Notes under the pieces: generated by a model | The model's input: the letters and a program-made list of their open reading frames with translations, nothing else | Database searches by the model: none | What the model was told of the DNA's origin: nothing | In this document: in pieces, positions 16,630 through 26,193 of the stretch | How positions within the stretch are numbered: the stretch's first letter is position 1 | Layout of the letters: every line of letters starts with the position of its first letter | Made by a program: the position numbers and the translations under genes | Assembly: GCF_014779595.1 (NCBI RefSeq) | Contig: NZ_JACXZT010000019.1 | Location: 2,040,900 to 2,073,662 of the forward strand | Source of the DNA: Halomonas sp. ML-15 | Lineage (GTDB): Bacteria; Pseudomonadota; Gammaproteobacteria; Pseudomonadales; Halomonadaceae | Length of the DNA: 32,763 bases | Direction of reading: 5' to 3'

Positions 16630-16977
16630 ATGCGATTCACTCCCTGGTTCACCACTCTTGGCCTTACCGCGGCCCTGATGCTGGGCGCTACCGCCCACGT
16701 GCATGCCGACGATGACCATGAGCCGATGGATGATGCCGAGCTCGAGGAAGAGTACGGCATCAAGGCCGGCTCGCTGGTACGCGACGAGGACGACAGCGAC
16801 GAGCAGGACAACCAAGCAGCGGCCAACGACAGCGATAATGACGAAGAAGAGAGTCCCGAGGCCGGCACCGGTGGCTCGGGCAGCCCGGAAGATGCCCACG
16901 ATGGCAGTGAAGCGGAGCAGGACGACGAAGAGAGTGACGCAGAGAACGGCGACGACGAGGAAGATGACGACGCCTGA
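16630..16977 (+). CDS. Exported acidic protein, unrelated to the tandem array
   Basis: 115 residues from the ATG at 16630, which has AAGGAG seven bases upstream. Signal peptide about 1-26 (WFTTLGLTAALMLGATAHVHA). The mature chain starts DDDHEPMDDAELEEEYGIKAG, which has a small structured-looking patch (EEYGIKAGSLVR). It then becomes a low-complexity Asp/Glu/Ser/Gly/Asn tail ending in DDEEDDDA. No similarity to the three paralogues apart from composition. Likely disordered and anionic in the periplasm; function unknown. Confidence 0.75.
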   Translation: MRFTPWFTTLGLTAALMLGATAHVHADDDHEPMDDAELEEEYGIKAGSLVRDEDDSDEQDNQAAANDSDNDEEESPEAGTGGSGSPEDAHDGSEAEQDDEESDAENGDDEEDDDA

Positions 16978-17000
16978 TCCATCGCGTTATCCAATAGCAA

Positions 17001-17022
17001 AGCGGCGGCCCAAGGGCCGCCG
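17001..17022. terminator. GC hairpin between acidic gene 4 and fba
   Basis: GCGGCGGCC and GGCCGCCGC form a stable stem between convergent genes. The minus strand continues TTTGC, so it best serves fba. A second weaker stem, GAGGGTGT...ACACCCTC (17033-17066), lies between it and the fba stop. Confidence 0.6.
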
Positions 17023-17081
17023 CTGGCGCCTAGAGGGTGTCCACAGCCTATGTTGTAAACACCCTCTTGTACCGGTGTGAC

Positions 17082-18146
17082 TTACTTCACCTTGGGATCC
17101 AGCTCGCCGCTGTCGTAGCGACCGACCATCGCCTCGAGGCTGATCGGCTTGATGCGGCTGGCGTTGCCGGCGGTGCCGAACGCCTCGTAGCGGGCAATGC
17201 ACACCTCGCGCATGGCGCTGACGGTCTCCTTGAGGAACTTGCGCGGGTCGAACTCGGCCGGGTTCTGGGCCAGGAAGCGGCGCACGGCGCCGGTGGAGGC
17301 CAGACGCAGGTCGGTATCGATATTGACCTTGCGCACGCCGTGTTTGATGCCCTCGACGATCTCTTCCACCGGCACGCCGTAGGTCTCGGGGATCTCGCCG
17401 CCGAACTCGTTGATGATCGCCAGCCACTCCTGTGGCACCGAGGAGGAGCCGTGCATCACCAGATGAGTGTCGGGGATGCGGGCGTGGATCTCCTTGATAC
17501 GCTGAATGGAGAGGGTGTCGCCGGTGGGCGGCCGGGTGAACTTGTAGGCGCCGTGGCTGGTGCCGATGGCGATGGCCAGGGCGTCCACCTGGGTCGCCTT
17601 GACGAACTCGGCGGCCTCTTCCGGGTCGGTGAGCAGCTGTTCCATATCCAGCTTGCCTTCGGCACCGATGCCATCTTCCTCGCCGGCCATGCCGGTCTCC
17701 AGGCTGCCCAGGCAGCCCAGCTCGCCCTCCACCGAGACGCCACAGGCATGGGCCATCTCGACGGTGCGGCGGGTGACGTCGACGTTGTAGTCGTAGTCCA
17801 TCGGGGTCTTGCCGTCCTCACCCAGCGAGCCATCCATCATCACCGAGGAGAAGCCGAGCTGGATGGAGCGCTGGCACACCGCGGGGCTGGTGCCGTGGTC
17901 CTGGTGCATGACCACCGGAATATGCGGAAACTCTTCCACGGCGGCCAGGATCAGGTGGCGCAGGAAGGGCGCCCCGGCGTACTTGCGGGCCCCGGCGGAG
18001 GCTTGCACGATGACCGGGGAGTCGGTCTGGTCGGCGGCTTCCATGATGGCGCGCATCTGCTCTAGGTTGTTGACGTTGAAGGCCGGGATGCCGTAGCCGC
18101 GCTCGGCGGCGTGGTCCAGCATCTGGCGCATACTGATCAGGGCCAT
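17082..18146 (-). CDS. fba: Fructose-bisphosphate aldolase, class II (Calvin-cycle/CbbA subtype)
   Basis: 354 residues from the ATG at 18146. It cleaves fructose 1,6-bisphosphate to two triose phosphates. Zn-dependent class II signatures: VVMHQDHG near residue 80 (catalytic Asp and Zn His), [17 protein letters not shown] (Glu), GTSHGAYKF (Zn His), [10 protein letters not shown] (Zn His) and KVNIDTDLR (phosphate binding). Length and motif spelling fit the 'Calvin cycle subtype' also used by many non-autotrophs. It is the last gene of an epd-pgk-fba operon, 81 bp after pgk. Confidence 0.95.
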   Translation of the reverse strand: MALISMRQMLDHAAERGYGIPAFNVNNLEQMRAIMEAADQTDSPVIVQASAGARKYAGAPFLRHLILAAVEEFPHIPVVMHQDHGTSPAVCQRSIQLGFSSVMMDGSLGEDGKTPMDYDYNVDVTRRTVEMAHACGVSVEGELGCLGSLETGMAGEEDGIGAEGKLDMEQLLTDPEEAAEFVKATQVDALAIAIGTSHGAYKFTRPPTGDTLSIQRIKEIHARIPDTHLVMHGSSSVPQEWLAIINEFGGEIPETYGVPVEEIVEGIKHGVRKVNIDTDLRLASTGAVRRFLAQNPAEFDPRKFLKETVSAMREVCIARYEAFGTAGNASRIKPISLEAMVGRYDSGELDPKVK

Positions 18147-18171
18147 AGTTTCTCTCGACGTTATGGATGGT

Positions 18172-18198
18172 GGCGGCGCGGCCGATGGCCGCGCCGCC
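18172..18198 (-). other. Perfect 12-bp GC hairpin in the pgk-fba gap
   Basis: GGCGGCGCGGCC and its exact complement surround a 3-base loop. No T-tract follows on the minus strand. It could be a transcript-stabilising or processing element between pgk and fba. Confidence 0.6.
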
Positions 18199-18227
18199 TG
18201 AAGGGTCAAAGGGGATGTGGCAAGGGC

Positions 18228-19400
18228 CTAGCGGGCGGCCTCGTAGGCCGCCTCGAGGGCGGAAACCGCCGGAAGCGTCTTGCCTTCGACGTATTCGAGG
18301 AAGGCGCCGCCGCCGGTGGAGATGTAGGAGACCTGGTCGGCAATGCCGTACTTGTCGATGGCCGCCAGGGTGTCGCCGCCGCCGGCGATGGAGAAACCAC
18401 TGCTGTCGGCGATCGCCCGGGAAAGCGCCTCGGTGCCGTGGCCGAACTGGTCGATCTCGAACACGCCGACCGGGCCGTTCCAGAGGATGGTGCCGGCATT
18501 CTTGAGCAGGCCGGCCAGCCGCCCTGCGGTGTCGGGGCCGATATCCAGGATCATCTCGTCATCGTTGACCTGGTCGACCGGCTTGGTCACCGCCGTGGCG
18601 CGCTCGGAAAACTCGGTGGCCACCACTACATCGGTGGGCAGCGGGATCTCGACCTTGGCCATCAGCGCCTTGGCTTGCTCGATCAGGTCGGCCTCATACA
18701 GTGACTTGCCGACATTGTGGCCCGCCGCGGCGATAAAGGTATTGGCAATGCCGCCGCCGACGATCAGCTGATCGCAGCGCTCGGAGAGGGCGTTGAGCAC
18801 CTCGAGCTTGGTAGACACCTTGGAGCCGCCGACGATGGCGGTCATTGGCCGCTGGGGAGTGGCCAGGGCCTTCTCCAGGGCGTCGAGTTCCCCGGCCAGC
18901 AGCGGGCCGGCACAGGCGGTGGGGGCGAAGCGCGCCACGCCGTGGGTCGAGGCCTGGGCGCGATGGGCGGTGCCGAAGGCATCCATCACATAGATGTCGC
19001 ACAGTGCGGCATACTGCTTGGCCAGCGCCTCGTCATCCTGCTTCTCGCCGACGTTGAAACGCACGTTCTCGAGCAGCACCACCTCGCCGTCGAGCAGATC
19101 GAGGGAGACATCGAGGTAGTCCTCGACCAGGCGCACGGGATGGCCGAGCAGTTCGCCGAGACGCTTGGCCACCGGGGCAAGAGAGAACTCGTCGGCGGGC
19201 TCGCCTTCGGTGGGGCGTCCCAGATGGCTCATCAGCAGCACCTTGGCGCCGGCCTCGACTGCGGCCTGGATCGTCGGCAGGGCGGCGCGCAGGCGGGCGT
19301 CGCTGGACACACGGCCGTGCTTGACCGGTACGTTCAAGTCCTCGCGGATCAGCACTCGCTGGCTGGCGAGAGGCAGGTCGGTCATCTTGCGTACGTTCAT
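18228..19400 (-). CDS. pgk: Phosphoglycerate kinase
   Basis: 390 residues from the ATG at 19400 (GAGGA ten bases upstream), normal for bacterial PGK. It transfers phosphate between 1,3-bisphosphoglycerate and ADP. Motifs: [12 protein letters not shown] (signature near residue 14), [50 protein letters not shown] (ATP binding) and [14 protein letters not shown] at the C-terminus. Located 43 bp after epd and before fba, the same order as in E. coli. Confidence 0.97.
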   Translation of the reverse strand: MNVRKMTDLPLASQRVLIREDLNVPVKHGRVSSDARLRAALPTIQAAVEAGAKVLLMSHLGRPTEGEPADEFSLAPVAKRLGELLGHPVRLVEDYLDVSLDLLDGEVVLLENVRFNVGEKQDDEALAKQYAALCDIYVMDAFGTAHRAQASTHGVARFAPTACAGPLLAGELDALEKALATPQRPMTAIVGGSKVSTKLEVLNALSERCDQLIVGGGIANTFIAAAGHNVGKSLYEADLIEQAKALMAKVEIPLPTDVVVATEFSERATAVTKPVDQVNDDEMILDIGPDTAGRLAGLLKNAGTILWNGPVGVFEIDQFGHGTEALSRAIADSSGFSIAGGGDTLAAIDKYGIADQVSYISTGGGAFLEYVEGKTLPAVSALEAAYEAAR

Positions 19401-19443
19401 CGCAGGGTAGTCCTCGCGTTGAGATGCCATAAAGAGAAACGGG

Positions 19444-20475
19444 TCATGCGGGCGGCGGTGGGCCGAAGCGCGCCAGACGACCGGCGACGTCGAGCATGCG
19501 GTTGGCGAAGCCCCACTCGTTGTCGAACCAGCACAGCAGCTTGACCAGGCGACCACCGGCCACGCGGGTCTGGGTGGCGTCCACGATACCCGAGCGCGGA
19601 TCGTGGTTGAAGTCGATGGAGGCCATCGGCTCCTCGGTGAAGCCCAGCAGCCCGCTTAGACGCCCGCGACAGGCCTCGGCGAGCAGCGTATTGACCTCGG
19701 CGGCATTGGTCTCGCGGTTGACGGTGATCGCCAGGTCCATGGCCGAGACGTTGATGGTCGGCACCCGCACGTGCAGGCACTCGAAGCGCCCCGCCAGATG
19801 CGGCATCAGACGGTTGATGCCCCGCGCCAGGCCGGTGTCCACCGGCACGATAGACTGCATCGCCGAACGGGTCAGGCGCAGGTCGGTCTGGTGGTAGGCG
19901 TCGATCACCGGCTGGTCGTTCATCGCCGAGTGGATGGTGGTGGTGACGCCGTGGGCAATCCCCAGCGCGTCGTCGAGCACGGTAAGTACCGGGATCAGGC
20001 AGTTGGTGGTGCATGAGGCGGCGGAGACGATGCGCTGCTCCGGCGCCAGAGTCTGGTCGTTGATGCCGCACACGATGGTGGCATCGACGTCGCTCTCGGC
20101 GGGCTGCGAGAACAGCAACCGCCCGGCGCCGGCGGCCAGGTGGCGTTCGGCCATGGCGCGCTCGCTGAAGCTGCCGGAACACTCCAGTACCAGGTCGATA
20201 CCGAGTTCGCGCCACGGCAGCTGCCGTGGTTCGGCAGCCGAGACCACGCGGATGGCCCGCTCATCGATCAGCAGATAGTCGCCGTTGCGTTCGACACGCC
20301 CCGGGAAGCGCCCGTGGGTGGTGTCATAGCGGGTCAGGTAGGCGATGGTGTCGAGATCCGAGAGCTCGTTGATTGCCACCACCTCGAGGTCGTCGAGATC
20401 GCGGCGTTCATGCAGCGCACGTAGCACGCACTGGCCGATACGGCCGTAACCATTGATGGCGATACGATGGGCCAT
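19444..20475 (-). CDS. epd: GAPDH-family dehydrogenase, erythrose-4-phosphate dehydrogenase type
   Basis: 343 residues. Rossmann motif INGYGRIGQ at the N-terminus; catalytic Cys in ASCTTNCL near residue 157; [30 protein letters not shown] and [14 protein letters not shown] follow. SAMNDQ, the DFNHDPRS stretch and the pairing with pgk-fba favour Epd (erythrose 4-phosphate to 4-phosphoerythronate, for pyridoxal phosphate) over glycolytic GAPDH. Some Halomonas-type bacteria may use such proteins for glycolysis, so the physiological substrate is open. First gene of epd-pgk-fba; lrgB ends 60 bp upstream on the same strand. Confidence 0.85.
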   Translation of the reverse strand: MAHRIAINGYGRIGQCVLRALHERRDLDDLEVVAINELSDLDTIAYLTRYDTTHGRFPGRVERNGDYLLIDERAIRVVSAAEPRQLPWRELGIDLVLECSGSFSERAMAERHLAAGAGRLLFSQPAESDVDATIVCGINDQTLAPEQRIVSAASCTTNCLIPVLTVLDDALGIAHGVTTTIHSAMNDQPVIDAYHQTDLRLTRSAMQSIVPVDTGLARGINRLMPHLAGRFECLHVRVPTINVSAMDLAITVNRETNAAEVNTLLAEACRGRLSGLLGFTEEPMASIDFNHDPRSGIVDATQTRVAGGRLVKLLCWFDNEWGFANRMLDVAGRLARFGPPPPA

Positions 20476-20535
20476 GGATGAGCTCGCAAGCGATGGCTGA
20501 CGTCAATGAAGACGCGATTCTAGCGCATTTGCCCC

Positions 20536-21258
20536 TCACAGGCCCACCAGTCGCCAGGCCAGCGGCAGGAACAGCGCGCTGAAGATCCCGGTGAGGCTCA
20601 TGCCCAGTGAGGCGAAGGCGCCGGCGGTGGGGCCCAGCTCGAAGGCGCGCACGGTGCCGATCACATGACCGTTGACGCCGAGCACGAAGCCCAGCACCCG
20701 CGGGTCATGCAGCCGCAGCCGCCGGGCCAGCAGGCCGACACAGGCGGTGGTGACCACGCCGGTGATCAGCAGCCCGCCCATCATCAGCGGGATCACGCCG
20801 CCGAGCTGCTCGGTGATGCCGATGGCGATGGGGGCGGTGACCGACTTGGGCGCCAGCGACGCCAGCACCTCCGGGGTGGCGCCCAGCAGCCAGGCGATGC
20901 CGACGGCGTAGAGGGCCGCCAGCATCGCTGCCGGGGGCAGGCTGATCAGCAGCGGCTTCCACACCGCACGAATGCGCGGCAGTTGCTGGTAGAGCGGTAC
21001 GCCCAGCGCCACCGTGGCCGGGCCGAGCAGCAGCATCAGCCAGCCGGCCCCGGCGCGATAGTCGGCGTAATCGATGCCCAACAGCGCCAGAGTGGCGGCC
21101 AGCAGCATGGCCGAGAACAGTATGCCCGGACACCAGCTCGGCCTGCCGAGCCGGGCGAAGAGCCAGCCGCCGGCAAAGAACGCCGCCAGGGTCAGGCCGA
21201 TGGAGAGCATCGGTGTGGCCAGCAGCTGCTCGCGCAGCGGGATCAGGGCACTACTCAT
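20536..21258 (-). CDS. lrgB: LrgB/CidB-family membrane protein
   Basis: 240 residues with about six to seven hydrophobic segments. The family signature is visible in TPEVLASLAPKSVTAPIAIGI and in GHVIGTVRAFELGPTAGAFASLGMSLTG. LrgB partners LrgA; in other bacteria LrgAB/PftAB has been linked to murein hydrolase control and to pyruvate uptake. The start overlaps the end of lrgA by 8 bp, indicating translational coupling. Confidence 0.85.
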   Translation of the reverse strand: MSSALIPLREQLLATPMLSIGLTLAAFFAGGWLFARLGRPSWCPGILFSAMLLAATLALLGIDYADYRAGAGWLMLLLGPATVALGVPLYQQLPRIRAVWKPLLISLPPAAMLAALYAVGIAWLLGATPEVLASLAPKSVTAPIAIGITEQLGGVIPLMMGGLLITGVVTTACVGLLARRLRLHDPRVLGFVLGVNGHVIGTVRAFELGPTAGAFASLGMSLTGIFSALFLPLAWRLVGL

Positions 21259-21607
21259 CCGCTTGCTCTGCTGGCATGAAGCGCAGCATCAACCATAGCG
21301 TGGTAGCCACGCTGGCCAGGGTGCCGAGCAGCAGGGCAGCTGCCACCGCCAGCCACTGGCCGGCGAACTCGTCGGCAATAAAGAAGATCCCCACCACGCC
21401 GGGCATGATCAGCATGGCCAAGGCCGCGATCAGCGGCTGGCTGGCAGCCTGGATATCGTGGCTGGCGCGCCCGCGCAGGGCCAGCCATAGGGTCAGCAGT
21501 AGCATGCCGACCACGCCGGGGGAGACCGGCAGCGCCAGCGCCCAGACCAGCGCCTCGCCGCACAGCAGGTATACCACTAGCCACAGAAAACCGCGCAGTG
21601 CCGGCAT
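21251..21607 (-). CDS. lrgA: LrgA/CidA-family holin-like membrane protein
   Basis: 118 residues with four predicted membrane helices. LPVSPGVVGMLLLTLWLAL matches the CidA/LrgA core (usually LP.P..V.G..LL), and the short C-terminus ends EQADE. AAGGA precedes the ATG. It opens an lrgAB pair upstream of epd-pgk-fba on the same strand, and is divergent from the first hsp20 gene. Confidence 0.85.
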   Translation of the reverse strand: MPALRGFLWLVVYLLCGEALVWALALPVSPGVVGMLLLTLWLALRGRASHDIQAASQPLIAALAMLIMPGVVGIFFIADEFAGQWLAVAAALLLGTLASVATTLWLMLRFMPAEQADE

Positions 21608-21645
21608 AGGCGTCCTTGGTCGTCGAAAAAATCGTCAGCGGGGGG

Positions 21646-21673
21646 CTTGAAAGCCGCTCGAGCGCTCCTATTT
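21646..21673 (+). promoter_or_regulatory. Sigma-32 (heat-shock) type promoter of hsp20-1
   Basis: CTTGAAA, 14-base spacer, CCTATTT: close to the RpoH consensus (CTTGAAA, 11-16 bases, CCCCATNT). It lies about 70 bp before the ATG of a small heat-shock gene, which supports the call. Confidence 0.6.
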
Positions 21674-21743
21674 TGCAGATTATCGGGGCCTTGTCACATG
21701 CGGGCCCCATGCCACAACCTGCCACACGTAGGAGGTGTTCGTT

Positions 21744-22205
21744 ATGTTCGGAGATCTCAAGCGTTTCGATAGCGGCGCATCCCAGCGCCTGGACTGGTTC
21801 CGTCAGCTGATGGATGAGGTGTTTCCCGATGGGCGCGCCGCCGATATTCGCGCCGTGCCCCGCGGTAGCTTCCCGATGATCAACGTGGCGCGCAGCGATG
21901 ATGCGGTGCGCGTCTATGTGTTCGCCGCGGGGCTCGCGCCTGGCGACCTGACCATCGATATTCAGGATAGCGTGCTGACCCTGCGCGGCCGCCGCGAGCC
22001 CGTCGCCGCCAACGATGATGAGGGCAGCGCTCGACCGGTGTTCCGGCGCGAGCGAGTCAGCGGTGAGTTCGTACGCGCCATCGCACTGCCCGACGGTCTG
22101 GACACCGAACGCGCCGAGGCGCGCCACGCCAACGGGGTGTTCGAGATCGTGCTGCCCAAGCGCGAGGAGCTGAAGCCCCGGCGAATCGAGGTCCAGGTCG
22201 CCTAG
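21744..22205 (+). CDS. Small heat-shock protein, Hsp20/alpha-crystallin family (1)
   Basis: 153 residues from the ATG at 21744 (AGGAGG eight bases upstream; a GTG at 21735 is less likely). The alpha-crystallin domain covers about residues 48-150: PMINVARSDDAVRVYVFAAGLAPGDL, then LTLRGRRE, FRRERVSGEFVRAIALPDGLD and ANGVFEIVLPKREE. The A.NGV....LPK strand is diagnostic. These are ATP-independent holdases in the cytoplasm that bind unfolding proteins. The sigma-32-like promoter upstream fits heat induction. The second Hsp20 gene follows 63 bp later. Confidence 0.92.
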   Translation: MFGDLKRFDSGASQRLDWFRQLMDEVFPDGRAADIRAVPRGSFPMINVARSDDAVRVYVFAAGLAPGDLTIDIQDSVLTLRGRREPVAANDDEGSARPVFRRERVSGEFVRAIALPDGLDTERAEARHANGVFEIVLPKREELKPRRIEVQVA

Positions 22206-22268
22206 GCTCTGTCCGATAACTGGCTGCGCTCCTTAGATCGTGATATTGCCAACAGGAGGTGATGGATC

Positions 22269-22667
22269 ATGAACGAGGTCGTACATCAAACCCAGCAAAC
22301 TCAGCCCGAGACCCAGCGCAACGAGAGCCGCGAACCGGCTACGCTGCTACCGGCGGTGGATATCGTCGAACACGCCGATGCGCTGACGCTGATCGCCGAT
22401 ATGCCCGGCGTGACCCGCGAGTCGCTACACCTCGAGGTCGACAACAACGTGCTGAGCCTGGAGGGTGAGATACAGCTGAGCATGCCCGATGGCCTGACGG
22501 CGCTGCATGCCGAAGTCAACGGGCAGCGCTTCGCGCGGCGCTTCACGCTGAGCCACGAGATCGACAGCGAGGCGATTTCGGCGCGTATCGACAACGGCGT
22601 GCTGACGGTGACCCTGCCCAAGAAGGACAGTCACCGGGTGCGCCGCATCGAGGTTCAGGCCGCCTGA
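22269..22667 (+). CDS. Small heat-shock protein, Hsp20/alpha-crystallin family (2)
   Basis: 132 residues. Alpha-crystallin domain from about residue 28: LLPAVDIVEHADALTLIADMPGVTRESL, VLSLEGE, FARRFTLSHEIDSEAISARIDNGVLTVTLPKKD. The N-terminal arm is short and Gln/Thr/Glu-rich. The start ATG lies after AGGAGGTG. Only moderately like the first gene, so this is an older paralogue; the two may form mixed oligomers. Probably cotranscribed with hsp20-1. Confidence 0.92.
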   Translation: MNEVVHQTQQTQPETQRNESREPATLLPAVDIVEHADALTLIADMPGVTRESLHLEVDNNVLSLEGEIQLSMPDGLTALHAEVNGQRFARRFTLSHEIDSEAISARIDNGVLTVTLPKKDSHRVRRIEVQAA

Positions 22668-22684
22668 GCGGCCATCTTAATAGC

Positions 22685-22711
22685 TGCCGCCCCTGCATTG
22701 GGGCGGCAATT
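22685..22711 (+). terminator. Hairpin terminator after the hsp20 pair
   Basis: TGCCGCCCC and GGGGCGGCA surround a 6-base loop. The downstream T-tract is weak (ATTCCTCT). Confidence 0.55.
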
Positions 22712-22786
22712 CCTCTACGCTAAAGGGGTCGCTTCGCGCCACGCACATCGCACTCACCCCACTTCACGGATGTAGAGGATGACACC

Positions 22787-23839
22787 ATGACGGATATTGC
22801 CGCCTTGCTCGGCAGCGACGCCGATAGCCTGCTCGGCCACACCTGCCAGGGCGTGCACCGCGACAGCCTGCACCTGCCCGGCCCCGACTTCATCGACCGG
22901 GTGGTGGCCGACAGCGACCGCAGCCCGGCGGTGCTGCGCAACCTTCAGGCCTTTTACAACCACGGACGGCTGGCTGGCACCGGTTACCTGAGCCTGCTGC
23001 CGGTGGACCAGGGCATCGAGCACTCGGCGGGGGCCTCCTTCGCGCCCAACCCGCGCTACTTCGACCCGGCCAATATCGTCGAGCTGGCGCTGGAGGGCGG
23101 CTGCAACGGTGTAGCTTCGACGCTGGGCGTGCTGTCCTCGGTGGCAAGACGCTACGCCCACAAGATCCCGATGATGCTCAAGCTCAATCACAACGAGACC
23201 CTGAGCTACCCGGCGATCTACGACCAGACCCTGTTTGCCGAGGTCGAACAGGCCCACGACATGGGCTGCGTGGCGGTGGGAGCAACCATCTACTTCGGTT
23301 CCCACGAGAGCCGCCGGCAGATCATGGAGATCAGCGAGGCCTTCGAGCGCGCCCATCAACTGGGCATGGTCACGGTGCTGTGGGCCTATCTGCGCAACCC
23401 GGCCTTCAAGCAGGATGGCACCGATTACCACGTTGCCGCCGACCTCACCAGCCAGGCCAATCACCTGGCCGCGACCCTCAAGGCCGATATCGTCAAGCAG
23501 AAGCTGCCCGAGACCAACGGCGGCTATCGCGCGGTGGGCTTCGGTCATACCCACGACAAGGTCTACGACGAGCTGACCACGGATCACCCCATCGACCTGG
23601 CGCGCTACCAGGTGGCCAACTGCTTTATGGGCCGCGCCGGCCTGATCAACTCCGGCGGCGGCTCCAAGGGCCACTCCGACCTCGGCGAGGCGGTGCGCAC
23701 CGCGGTGATCAACAAGCGAGCCGGCGGCATGGGGCTGATCTCCGGGCGAAAGGCGTTCCAGAAGCCCATGGCCGAGGGCGTGGCGCTGCTCAACGCCATT
23801 CAGGATGTCTATCTCGACCAGAGCGTAACGGTGGCGTAA
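22787..23839 (+). CDS. fbaB: Fructose-bisphosphate aldolase, class I (FbaB/DhnA type)
   Basis: 350 residues. [18 protein letters not shown] near residue 70, [28 protein letters not shown] and [13 protein letters not shown] fit the archaeal/DhnA-type class I aldolase, which acts through a Schiff-base Lys and needs no metal. It provides a second, unrelated aldolase beside the class II enzyme encoded at 17082-18146. The gene has its own 5' region and ends before a bidirectional terminator shared with tkt. Confidence 0.92.
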   Translation: MTDIAALLGSDADSLLGHTCQGVHRDSLHLPGPDFIDRVVADSDRSPAVLRNLQAFYNHGRLAGTGYLSLLPVDQGIEHSAGASFAPNPRYFDPANIVELALEGGCNGVASTLGVLSSVARRYAHKIPMMLKLNHNETLSYPAIYDQTLFAEVEQAHDMGCVAVGATIYFGSHESRRQIMEISEAFERAHQLGMVTVLWAYLRNPAFKQDGTDYHVAADLTSQANHLAATLKADIVKQKLPETNGGYRAVGFGHTHDKVYDELTTDHPIDLARYQVANCFMGRAGLINSGGGSKGHSDLGEAVRTAVINKRAGGMGLISGRKAFQKPMAEGVALLNAIQDVYLDQSVTVA

Positions 23840-23880
23840 GCCGCATAGGCCGACAGGTAGGCTTAGCCGCCAGGCAAACA

Positions 23881-23911
23881 AAAGGGCACGACCGTGAGGT
23901 CGTGCCCTTTT
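23881..23911. terminator. Bidirectional terminator between fbaB and tkt
   Basis: AAAGGGCACGACC-GTGA-GGTCGTGCCCTTTTT: a 13-bp stem with T-runs on both strands. It serves both convergent genes. Confidence 0.93.
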
Positions 23912-23935
23912 TGCATGCGTCTCGTGGAGCGACTA

Positions 23936-25927
23936 TCAGCCGAGCAGCGTCTCGGCCTTGCTGACCAGGTTGTCGACGGTGAAGCCGAAGTGCTGGAACA
24001 GGTCGCCGGCCGGGGCCGACTCGCCGAAGGTGTGCATGCCGAGGATGTCGCCATCCAGGCCGACATACTTGTACCAGTAGGCGTAGTGGCTGGCCTCGAT
24101 GGCGATACGCTTGGTCACGCTGCGCGGCAGCACGCTCTCGCGGTAGTCGGCGTCCTGGGCGTCGAAGGTGCCGGTGGAGGGCATCGACACCACCCGCACC
24201 GCGCGACCCTTGGCCTCGAGCTCGGCGGCGGCGTCCATGGCCAGGCCAACCTCGGAGCCGGTGGCGATCAGGATCAGCTCAGGGCTGCCCTGGCTCTCCT
24301 TGAGCACGTATCCACCGCGCTGGATATTGGCCAGCTGCGACTTGTCGCGGGCCTGGTGAGGCAGGTTCTGGCGCGACAGCACCAGCGCAGTGGGGCCGCT
24401 ATGGCACTTGAGGGCGGCATCCCAGGCGGCGGCGGTCTCCACCGCATCGGCGGGGCGCCAGGTGGCCAGGTTGGGGGTCGAACGCAGCGCACCCAGCTGC
24501 TCGATGGGCTGGTGGGTGGGGCCATCCTCGCCGAGTCCGATGGAGTCGTGGGTAAAGACGTAGATCGCCTGCTGATGCATGATCGCCGCCATGCGCAGGG
24601 CGTTGTGCATATACTCCATGAAGGTCAGGAAGGTCGCGCCGTAGGGCACGAAGCCGCCGTGTACGGCGATGCCGTTCATGATCGCGCCCATGCCGAACTC
24701 GCGCACCCCGTAGTGCAGGTAGTTGCCGCCGGGCTCGGTCTGGCTGATCGCCTTCGCCCCCTGCCAGAAGGTCAGGTTGGAGGGCGCCAGGTCGGCGCTA
24801 CCGCCGAGCAGCTCGGGCAGCTGCGGGCCCAGCGCATTAAGGCAGGCCAGCGACGCCTTGCGTGAGGCGATACTCTCGGCCTTCTCCTGGGCCTGCTCGA
24901 TCAGCTTCTCGCTGGTCAGGTCGCTGGGTAGCTCGCCCTTGAGGCGGCGCTGGAGCTCGGCCGCCTCGCTGGGGAAGGCCTCGGCGTAGCGCGCCAGGCG
25001 CGCCTCCCACTCCTGCTCGCGCTCAGTGCCGCGGGCCGTGGCATCCCAGCCCTGGTAGATCTCCTCGGGCACATGGAAGGGGGCATGCGGCCAGTCGAGC
25101 TGGACCCGCGCCGCGGCCACTTCGTCGTCGCCCAGGGCGGCACCGTGGCACTCTTCCTTGCCCTGCTTGTTGGGCGCGCCGAAGCCGATGATGGTCTTGC
25201 AGATGATCAGGCTGGGCTTGTCGTCGTGGCTCTTGGCCAGCTCGATGGCGGCCTGGATCTCGTCGGGCTTGTGGCCGTCGACGTTGGGCACCACGTGCCA
25301 GCCGTAGGCCTCGAAGCGCTTGGCGGTATCGTCGGTAAACCAGCCCTCGACCTCGCCGTCGATGGAGATGCCGTTGTCGTCATAGAAGGCCACCAGCTTG
25401 CCCAGGCCCTGGGTGCCGGCCAGCGAAGCGACTTCGTGGGAGATGCCCTCCATCAGGCAGCCGTCGCCGAGGAAGCACCAGGTGCGGTGGTCGATGACGG
25501 TGTGGCCGGGGCGATTGAACTGCGCCGCCAGGGTGCGCTCGGCGATGGCCATGCCCACGGCGTTGGCCAGGCCCTGGCCCAGCGGGCCGGTGGTGGTCTC
25601 GACGCCGGCGGTGTAGCCCAGCTCGGGGTGGCCCGGGGTCCGGGAGTGCAGCTGGCGGAAGTTCTGCAGATCCTCGAGACTCAGCGCATAGCCGCTGAGG
25701 TGCAGCAGCGAATAGAGCAGCATCGAGCCGTGGCCGTTGGAGAGCACGAAGCGGTCGCGGTTGGCCCAGTGCGGGTTGGCCGGGTTGTGGCTCAGGTGGT
25801 CGTTCCACAGCACTTCGGCGATATCGGCCATGCCCATGGGGGCGCCGGGGTGGCCGGACTTGGCCTTCTGTACGGCATCCATGGAGAGCGCGCGAATGGC
25901 ATTGGCCAGTTCGAAACGGGACGGCAT
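23936..25927 (-). CDS. tkt: Transketolase
   Basis: 663 residues from the ATG at 25927 (GAGGAGC upstream), the usual length. It transfers two-carbon ketol units in the pentose phosphate pathway. N-terminal domain: [19 protein letters not shown] (Gly/His of the thiamine diphosphate site), [13 protein letters not shown], and [18 protein letters not shown] with the Mg2+/ThDP-binding GDG...N layout (DDNGISIDG). Middle domain: [13 protein letters not shown] (catalytic Glu region) and [16 protein letters not shown]. The C-terminal domain begins near residue 530. Product feeds erythrose 4-phosphate, the substrate of Epd encoded nearby. Divergent from metK. Confidence 0.97.
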   Translation of the reverse strand: MPSRFELANAIRALSMDAVQKAKSGHPGAPMGMADIAEVLWNDHLSHNPANPHWANRDRFVLSNGHGSMLLYSLLHLSGYALSLEDLQNFRQLHSRTPGHPELGYTAGVETTTGPLGQGLANAVGMAIAERTLAAQFNRPGHTVIDHRTWCFLGDGCLMEGISHEVASLAGTQGLGKLVAFYDDNGISIDGEVEGWFTDDTAKRFEAYGWHVVPNVDGHKPDEIQAAIELAKSHDDKPSLIICKTIIGFGAPNKQGKEECHGAALGDDEVAAARVQLDWPHAPFHVPEEIYQGWDATARGTEREQEWEARLARYAEAFPSEAAELQRRLKGELPSDLTSEKLIEQAQEKAESIASRKASLACLNALGPQLPELLGGSADLAPSNLTFWQGAKAISQTEPGGNYLHYGVREFGMGAIMNGIAVHGGFVPYGATFLTFMEYMHNALRMAAIMHQQAIYVFTHDSIGLGEDGPTHQPIEQLGALRSTPNLATWRPADAVETAAAWDAALKCHSGPTALVLSRQNLPHQARDKSQLANIQRGGYVLKESQGSPELILIATGSEVGLAMDAAAELEAKGRAVRVVSMPSTGTFDAQDADYRESVLPRSVTKRIAIEASHYAYWYKYVGLDGDILGMHTFGESAPAGDLFQHFGFTVDNLVSKAETLLG

Positions 25928-26193
25928 TGAGTAGCTCCTCGCCTGCGGCAAATAGTAGGGATGACGTCGGACGAGCCCGGCAACGGGGCCGTGAACGCGA
26001 GTTGTCTAAGCTTGGGCGCCGACGCTCGACGCAAAAAACAGGCGCTTATTGTCGCCGAGTTGCGGCGATCCAGCAAATCATAGCCGGACGGCGGCGAGTC
26101 GCGACGCTAGGAACCGGCCGTGGGGCTGTGTAGAATTTTCCCACCGAGCCCCATGGGCCCCTTATCTATCTTCCCCAAAGGGTCGAGCACGCC
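25928..26193. other. Divergent promoter region between tkt and metK
   Basis: 266 bp, no gene seen. A TAGAAT at 26131-26136 could be a -10 for metK but lacks a convincing -35. No SAM riboswitch or MetJ box recognised. Confidence 0.4.

Noticed and set aside
25952-26193. SAM riboswitch or MetJ box before metK
   Set aside because: No conserved SAM aptamer core or AGACGTCT repeats could be found by eye.
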